In this document: positions 1 to 3,504 of the stretch, in pieces
Layout of the letters: the number at the start of each line of letters is the position of its first letter
Position numbering within the stretch: position 1 is the stretch's first letter
Source: Xanthobacteraceae bacterium
Lineage (GTDB): Bacteria > Pseudomonadota > Alphaproteobacteria > Rhizobiales > Xanthobacteraceae
Direction of reading: 5' to 3'
Length of the DNA stretch: 6,352 nucleotides
Assembly: GCA_030037105.1 (NCBI GenBank)
Contig: JASHRY010000386.1
Coordinates: forward strand, 1 to 6,352
Notes under the pieces: model-generated
What the model was told of the DNA's origin: nothing
What the model saw: only the letters and a program-made list of their open reading frames with translations
Databases searched by the model: none
Made by a program: the position numbers and the translations under genes

Positions 1-138
1 CCGCGCCGCCAGGCGATTGATGATCGGCACGACCTCATCGCCGCGCGGCACCGGGAGCGCACCGCCCGGACAGAAGTCATTCTGAACGTCCACGACGATG
101 AGGACGTCGTTGCCGTTGATTCTGCCGCCTTCGTTCAT
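1..138 (-). CDS. pncA: Nicotinamidase PncA, N-terminal 46 residues (partial, runs off left edge)
   Basis: Reading the minus strand from the ATG at 138 gives 46 open codons to the window edge. The peptide contains LIVVDVQNDFCPGGALPVP at residues 13-31, the signature start of the nicotinamidase/isochorismatase-like hydrolase family. Asp17 in DVQNDF corresponds to the aspartate of the family's Asp-Lys-Cys catalytic triad; the Lys and Cys lie outside the window. The family deamidates nicotinamide to nicotinate plus ammonia in the cytoplasm, feeding NAD salvage. The ATG lies 7 bases after the pncB stop, so the two genes are almost certainly one transcript. No strong Shine-Dalgarno is visible just before the ATG, which suggests translation coupled to pncB. 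A related isochorismatase-family hydrolase is the alternative, but the FCPGGALPVP stretch and the pncB neighbour strongly favour PncA. Confidence 0.93.
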   Translation of the reverse strand, partial: MNEGGRINGNDVLIVVDVQNDFCPGGALPVPRGDEVVPIINRLAAR

Positions 139-145
139 GACGTCG

Positions 146-1498
146 CTATGACGGGGTCGCCTGCCGTTGCGTGCGCCGATCGACCTCCGCCGCAAGCTTA
201 ACGAGTTCGTCGGCGACCTCGACCGGATAGGTCGTGCCCGGCTCGAGCCGGCGCAAGGGCTCGGGCAATCTTTCAAGCTCGCGCTTGGCGCGGCTCCTGA
301 TCTCGTCGAGCGACGGCGGCGACCGTAACCGCCGGCCGCGCTCCATGGTCCGCTCGATGAGCGGTTCCCCGGCCTTGGCGTCGCCTTCGCGCGCAAGGAG
401 GTCGCCGACCATGCGGCCGTCGGGACCGTAGCGCCGCCACACTTGCTTGCGGCCCGGCCAGGTGGCCTTCTGCACCGCGCGTTTGCGCCGCGCCAGGCCG
501 GCGTATTCCTGCAGCTTGTAGACGCAATCGAGCGCGGGAAAGTCGGAGGATGTCGTCAGGCTGGTGCCGACGCCGAGGCCGTCGATGAGCGCGTTCGCGC
601 GGGTAAAGGCGGCGAGCGAGTCCTCGTTAAGTCCGCCGCTCGCAAAGATCGTCACGTCGCGAAGCCCGCCCGCATCGAGGATGCCGCGCACGCTTTTCGC
701 CAGAGCGACGAGATCGCCGCTGTCGAGCCGAACCCCGCGGATTGCAATTCCTGCCGCTTTGAGGCGCGGCGCCAGCGCCACCACCTTCCGCGCGGCGGCC
801 TCGGTGTCGTAGGTGTCGAGGAGAAGCACGAGATTGTCGGGCCGCGCCCGCGCGAACGCCTCGAACGCCGCCGTCTCGTCGTCGAACGCCTCGATGAAGG
901 AGTGTGCCATCGTGCCGTAGACCGGGATGCCGAAATCGCGGCCGGCGAGGACCGTGGCAGTGCCGGCAAAGCCGGCGATATAGCTCGCGCGCGCCGCCAT
1001 GAGGCCGGCCTCGGCGCCATGGGCGCGCCGCAACCCGAAATCGACCAAAAGCTTGTTGGGCGCGGCGAGAACCATGCGCGCCGCTTTGGCGGCGATCAGC
1101 GTTTGGAAATGCAGGATGTTGATCAGGCGCGATTCAACGAATTGCGCCTGCGGCAACGGCGCAGTCACCCGCAGAATCGGCTCATCGGCGAAGAAAATCG
1201 TACCCTCGGGCATGGCGTGGACGTCGCCGCTGAAGCGTAACTCGCGCAGATAATCAAGCAGGTTCTCGCCGAACCGTCCGGTGCTCTTAAGCCATTCGAT
1301 CTCCGCGGCCGAGAAGCAAAGATTTTCGAGGAAATCGAGCGCCTGATCGAGCCCGGCGGCGATGAGAAAGCCGCGGTGGGGGGGGAGCTTACGGACGAAG
1401 AATTCGAAGACGGCGGTCTTTGTCTCGTCATGGTCCAGGTAGGCCTGGATCATGTTGAGCTGGTAGAGATCGGTCAGTAGCGCGCTGATGCGCTCCAC
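146..1498 (-). CDS. pncB: Nicotinate phosphoribosyltransferase PncB
   Basis: A 450-residue cytoplasmic enzyme that joins nicotinate to PRPP, with ATP hydrolysis, to give nicotinate mononucleotide and pyrophosphate: the committed step of the Preiss-Handler NAD salvage route. Family landmarks in order are LLTDLYQLNM (7-16), DFGLRRAHG (153-161), YGTMAHSFIEAF (194-205) whose His199 should be the histidine phosphorylated during the ATP-coupled cycle, RLDSGDL (257-263), FASGGLNE (285-292) and GVGTSL (309-314). The length and the GTMAHSF motif suit the Gram-positive/animal-like branch rather than the enterobacterial one (recalled, not aligned). The start is GTG at 1498: the preceding in-frame codon is the TAA of the TPR gene, so no longer start exists, and the next Met (16) would cut into the conserved LTDLYQ motif. 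The stop is TAG at 148-146, 7 bases before pncA. The basic, Glu/Arg-rich C-terminus (about 380-450) is ordinary for the family. Confidence 0.95.
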   Translation of the reverse strand: MERISALLTDLYQLNMIQAYLDHDETKTAVFEFFVRKLPPHRGFLIAAGLDQALDFLENLCFSAAEIEWLKSTGRFGENLLDYLRELRFSGDVHAMPEGTIFFADEPILRVTAPLPQAQFVESRLINILHFQTLIAAKAARMVLAAPNKLLVDFGLRRAHGAEAGLMAARASYIAGFAGTATVLAGRDFGIPVYGTMAHSFIEAFDDETAAFEAFARARPDNLVLLLDTYDTEAAARKVVALAPRLKAAGIAIRGVRLDSGDLVALAKSVRGILDAGGLRDVTIFASGGLNEDSLAAFTRANALIDGLGVGTSLTTSSDFPALDCVYKLQEYAGLARRKRAVQKATWPGRKQVWRRYGPDGRMVGDLLAREGDAKAGEPLIERTMERGRRLRSPPSLDEIRSRAKRELERLPEPLRRLEPGTTYPVEVADELVKLAAEVDRRTQRQATPS

Positions 1499-2347
1499 TT
1501 ACTTCAGCCCATAGCCAGCGAATTCCGTCGCGATATTCTTGTCGACGGACTTTGCCGCGGCGATGTCGGCGTTGCCGGATCGATCGCCCTTCTTCAGCTT
1601 GGCGAATCCCCGCCCGTAGAGCGCGCTTGCCAACTTCGGTTCTAACTGCAACGCGGAATTATAATCCGCGATCGCCGATTCCCATTGCGCCGATCTGAGG
1701 TAGGTGAAACCGCGCGAATCGAAGGTCTCGGCGGCCTTTGGCTCCAAGCGGATCGCTTCATTGCAATCAGCCAGAGCCGCCTGCAAGTCGGCGGTTATCG
1801 CGCGCGTCCAACATCGCTCGTTCCGTACCAGCCCCAAATTGGGCTGCAGCCGGATCGCCTCGTCGAAGTCCTTCAAGGCGCGGGAATAGTCGCCCTTTTT
1901 CAGGTAAATTTCGGCCCGATTGGCAAAAGCGTCGGCATAATTCGGATCGATGGCCAGCGCCGCATCAAAATCCTGTATCGCCCGGTCATCCTCGCCTTTC
2001 TTCCGATAAGCTACACCGCGATTGTTGAACGGTTTGGCGTAATTCGGATTGTTCTTGATCGATTGGTCATAGTCGCGGATGGCGAGCTCGAATTCTCCCA
2101 AGCCGGTGAAGGCGTTTCCGCGATTGTTGTAGGCGATCGCCAGCACCTTCGCGTTGTTGGCCTCAGACTTTATGAGAGCCGTGCACCCGGCGATCTGGGG
2201 CATGGGCGAGCTGCGGTTTCTGCCGTTGCACAGGTCGACGTTGCTGAGTTTGGGGGTCTGCGCCGCGGCCCATGTCGTCAACGACATCAGCAACAAGGCC
2301 GATGCCGTGCCGCCGCGCACAATGCGTCGGGATGCATCACTGCTCAT
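1499..2347 (-). CDS. Secreted tetratricopeptide-repeat protein
   Basis: A 282-residue protein with an N-terminal signal peptide: basic n-region (RRIVRGG), hydrophobic core TASALLLMSLTTW and a likely signal peptidase I site after Ala29 (AAA-Q). The mature protein opens with a short segment carrying Cys40 and Cys55, which could form a disulfide. About six 34-residue TPR units follow (roughly 69-102, 103-136, 137-170, 171-204, 205-238, 239-271), recognisable by the recurring pattern NRGxAYxxKGDxxRAIxDFDxAIxLxPN. The fourth unit is the most degenerate (RCWTRAITADLQAALADCNEAI). TPR arrays are protein-binding scaffolds; here in the periplasm, partner unknown. The ATG at 2347 has AGGA 8 bases upstream (2359-2356). 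The TAA stop is immediately followed, in the same frame, by the GTG of pncB. The C-terminus (FAGYGLK) looks natural rather than truncated. No specific function can be assigned. Confidence 0.9.
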   Translation of the reverse strand: MSSDASRRIVRGGTASALLLMSLTTWAAAQTPKLSNVDLCNGRNRSSPMPQIAGCTALIKSEANNAKVLAIAYNNRGNAFTGLGEFELAIRDYDQSIKNNPNYAKPFNNRGVAYRKKGEDDRAIQDFDAALAIDPNYADAFANRAEIYLKKGDYSRALKDFDEAIRLQPNLGLVRNERCWTRAITADLQAALADCNEAIRLEPKAAETFDSRGFTYLRSAQWESAIADYNSALQLEPKLASALYGRGFAKLKKGDRSGNADIAAAKSVDKNIATEFAGYGLK

Positions 2348-2355
2348 GATCCATA

Positions 2356-2359
2356 TCCT
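2356..2359 (-). promoter_or_regulatory. Ribosome binding site of the TPR gene
   Basis: AGGA on the minus strand, 8 bases before the ATG at 2347. It favours this start over the ATG 7 bases upstream (2354), which is in another frame and reads only four further codons (GAT CAT GAG CAG) before a stop. Confidence 0.6.
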
Positions 2360-2446
2360 GCTGTATCAGGCTACGTCGAGCGGCGGGCCACGTCGAGTCC
2401 GGTTTCCGGCATCGTTGCGCGCCATGCTCTCGATTTGCCGGCCTCG

Positions 2447-2465
2447 TCATGATCCCATCATGATC
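2447..2465. repeat. Tandem TCATGATC pair, 11-base spacing
   Basis: TCATGATC occurs at 2447-2454 and again at 2458-2465. The copies start 11 bases apart, about one helical turn, and each contains the palindrome TCATGA. They lie just downstream of the weak promoter candidate of the TPR gene, followed at 2465-2474 by the 10-base palindrome CGGGCGCCCG. This could be an operator, but the evidence is only the pattern. Confidence 0.3.
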
Positions 2466-2480
2466 GGGCGCCCGGCCACA

Positions 2481-2509
2481 ATATTCGTTATGGAGACTCC
2501 GAAGGGCAA
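2481..2509 (-). promoter_or_regulatory. Weak sigma70-like promoter candidate for the TPR-pncB-pncA block
   Basis: On the minus strand TTGCCC (2509-2504, 4 of 6 matches to TTGACA) and GAATAT (2486-2481, 3 of 6 to TATAAT) are 17 bases apart. The start point would be near 2474, leaving a leader of about 125 bases. The match is poor. The block might instead be read through from the fecR-like gene, since no convincing U-tract terminator separates them. Confidence 0.25.
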
Positions 2510-2513
2510 GGAC

Positions 2514-2532
2514 GATCGCCGAGGCGATTTTC
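2514..2532. other. Short hairpin between the fecR-like and TPR genes
   Basis: ATCGCC (2515-2520) pairs with GGCGAT (2523-2528), followed on the plus strand by TTTT (2528-2531). On the minus strand, the direction of the surrounding genes, the hairpin is preceded rather than followed by the run, so it lacks a U-tract and is a poor intrinsic terminator. On the plus strand it would look like a weak terminator for antisense transcripts, but no plus-strand gene is known to end here. Confidence 0.25.
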
Positions 2533-2541
2533 TGCAGCGTT

Positions 2542-3099
2542 CTACTTGTCTTCGACAAGTGTCGAAAACTTGACCGAGCCGTCATCCAAGATTTCAACGC
2601 GCGGGGCGGTCCCTCGAATACCCATGGTTCCCAAAGGCGTATCGACTTTCATGCCGCCGGTATGCGCGATATTGCCGGCGATGAAAGTAAATGTTCCTTT
2701 GGTCAGACTGAGCAGGGTCGAATTTGCATGTCCTTTCGGATCATACACAAACTCATTCACTTCCATTCTCGCATTGTTGGAAACTTTGAACGAGGTGCCG
2801 TCGGCGAAGGCGATGCCGAGCGCACCATCTGCTTCGGTCTGGATCACGTCGCCGCGATAAACCAGATCGCCGACCTTCACCTGACCGATGCCGCTCGGCG
2901 GCGCATTGGCCTGAACGACGATCGCGGCCGCATGTTCGATGTGGGCGGTCCCGGTCACCGTCAAGACCTTGCCGATCGGGCTCGCGTCGAGCCCTCCCCC
3001 CGGCGGGGAACCGGTCTGCGCCGAGGCCAAACCCGATAGCAAACCGCTCGCCGCGAGAGAGAGTCCAGCGAACAATAGACCAATCGCGCGCGCGTTCAT
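2542..3099 (-). CDS. Small secreted FecR-domain protein
   Basis: A 185-residue protein. Residues 1-27 form a signal peptide (MNARAIGLLFAGLSLAASGL core, probable cleavage after ASA27), so the mature protein is periplasmic or exported. After a Gly/Pro-rich spacer (29-39), residues 42-165 make a FecR-type beta domain (Pfam FecR family, PF04773). Landmarks are IGKVLTVTGTAHI, GDLVYRGDVIQTEADG (78-92), IAFADGTSFKV (96-106), KGTFTFIAGNI (134-144) and the diagnostic DTPLGTMGIRGT (153-164). The protein ends soon after (VKFSTLVEDK). No FecI-type sigma factor or TonB receptor is nearby, so this is unlikely to be a classical iron-signalling anti-sigma factor. The frame is open up to an ATG at 3243, but the ATG at 3099 is chosen because it has GGAGGA 4 bases upstream, begins a proper signal peptide and sits downstream of a good promoter. 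It is divergent from a second FecR-domain gene and separated from the TPR gene by 194 bases. Confidence 0.87.
   Translation of the reverse strand: MNARAIGLLFAGLSLAASGLLSGLASAQTGSPPGGGLDASPIGKVLTVTGTAHIEHAAAIVVQANAPPSGIGQVKVGDLVYRGDVIQTEADGALGIAFADGTSFKVSNNARMEVNEFVYDPKGHANSTLLSLTKGTFTFIAGNIAHTGGMKVDTPLGTMGIRGTAPRVEILDDGSVKFSTLVEDK
2544..2560. other. Perfect 7-bp hairpin spanning the end of the fecR-like gene
   Basis: ACTTGTC (2544-2550) and GACAAGT (2554-2560) are perfect inverted copies around a 3-base loop. They overlap the last codons and the TAG stop of the fecR-like gene. No U-run follows on the minus strand, so it is not a standard terminator. It may only reflect codon choice, or may protect the mRNA 3' end. 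Confidence 0.3.
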
Positions 3100-3103
3100 G
3101 TTT

Positions 3104-3109
3104 TCCTCC
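3104..3109 (-). promoter_or_regulatory. Strong ribosome binding site of the small fecR-like gene
   Basis: GGAGGA on the minus strand, 4 bases before the ATG at 3099. It is nearly a full match to the anti-Shine-Dalgarno sequence and is the main reason for preferring this start over the upstream ATG at 3243. Confidence 0.85.
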
Positions 3110-3136
3110 CCGCAAAGCCGGAGGAACTTTGGTTTT

Positions 3137-3165
3137 GATATAACTCGTTTAACCCGACAGATCAA
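3137..3165 (-). promoter_or_regulatory. Sigma70-type promoter of the small fecR-like gene
   Basis: On the minus strand TTGATC (3165-3160, 4 of 6) and TATATC (3142-3137, 4 of 6) are separated by the ideal 17 bases. The start point would be near 3130, giving a leader of about 30 bases that contains the strong ribosome binding site. This places transcription start downstream of the alternative ATG at 3243. Confidence 0.55.
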
Positions 3166-3329
3166 TGCGCACCGCCGCTTTGCCATGACCCCCAATTGGC
3201 CTCTCATAGCGGCGCGCCGTGCCTCGATTTCCAGAAACGCCAAGCACTTAGGGGCAGTGATTGGCCAGGTGCGCGGATGATTATTCGACGCGGTTGAGAG
3301 CCGCCCGCCAGTGGTAACTGAAAAGTCAA
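3166..3329. other. Unassigned part of the divergent intergenic region
   Basis: Within the 405-base gap between the divergent genes (3100-3504), this stretch shows no convincing gene, RNA fold or repeat. On the minus strand it holds an in-frame extension of the fecR-like gene (Arg-rich, no ribosome binding site), judged non-coding. It is presumably upstream regulatory DNA for the two divergent promoters. Confidence 0.4.
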
Positions 3330-3362
3330 TTTATCCCATCGAACCTTTGACAAATGGGTAAA
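3330..3362. repeat. Imperfect inverted repeat around the rightward -35 box
   Basis: TTTATCCCAT (3330-3339) and ATGGGTAAA (3354-3362) are inverted copies, with one extra T in the left arm, around a 14-base centre. The TTGACA box (3347-3352) lies in the centre, just before the right arm, so a protein bound here would cover the promoter. It could be an operator or a chance palindrome. Confidence 0.4.
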
Positions 3363-3376
3363 GAAAGTCGGAAATT
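3347..3376 (+). promoter_or_regulatory. Promoter candidate for the giant FecR/beta-repeat gene
   Basis: A perfect TTGACA (3347-3352) is followed after 18 bases by GAAATT (3371-3376), which matches the -10 consensus at only 3 of 6 positions. The start point would be near 3384, with a leader of about 120 bases. A perfect -35 with a weak -10 suggests dependence on an activator, but this is inference. Confidence 0.4.
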
Positions 3377-3490
3377 ACCCGAACTTTGAGAGGCGATCGA
3401 CCCGACCACTACGGTCCATAACAACGACTTATTCGAAGGCCGCGCGAGCAAACAGAAACCGTGCGCCACGCGGCGGGTCCGGCTGTCACT

Positions 3491-3495
3491 GGGAG
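3491..3495 (+). promoter_or_regulatory. Ribosome binding site of the giant gene
   Basis: GGGAG lies 9 bases before the ATG at 3505. No in-frame ATG lies upstream within the leader, so this site fixes the start. Confidence 0.65.
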
Positions 3496-3504
3496 ACACA
3501 ACGG

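Noticed and set aside
443..1240. 265-codon plus-strand open frame opposite pncB
   Set aside because: It is antisense to highly conserved nicotinate phosphoribosyltransferase motifs. GC-rich codon bias on the true strand explains the open frame.
1685..2452. 255-codon plus-strand open frame opposite the TPR gene
   Set aside because: The minus strand encodes regular TPR repeats with a signal peptide. The plus-strand product has no family features.
3123..3149. GGAAC-N18-CGTT resembling an EcfG general-stress promoter on the plus strand
   Set aside because: The spacer is 18 rather than the usual 16-17 bases, and the site lies more than 350 bases from the next plus-strand gene.
3100..3243. 48-residue N-terminal extension of the small fecR-like gene (ATG at 3243)
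   Set aside because: The extension is Arg-rich, lacks a ribosome binding site, would bury the signal peptide and overlaps the promoter at 3137-3165.
3354..3389. 11-codon upstream open frame (MGKESRKLPEL) before the giant gene
   Set aside because: It has no ribosome binding site and would begin upstream of the predicted transcription start. It is best explained as chance.
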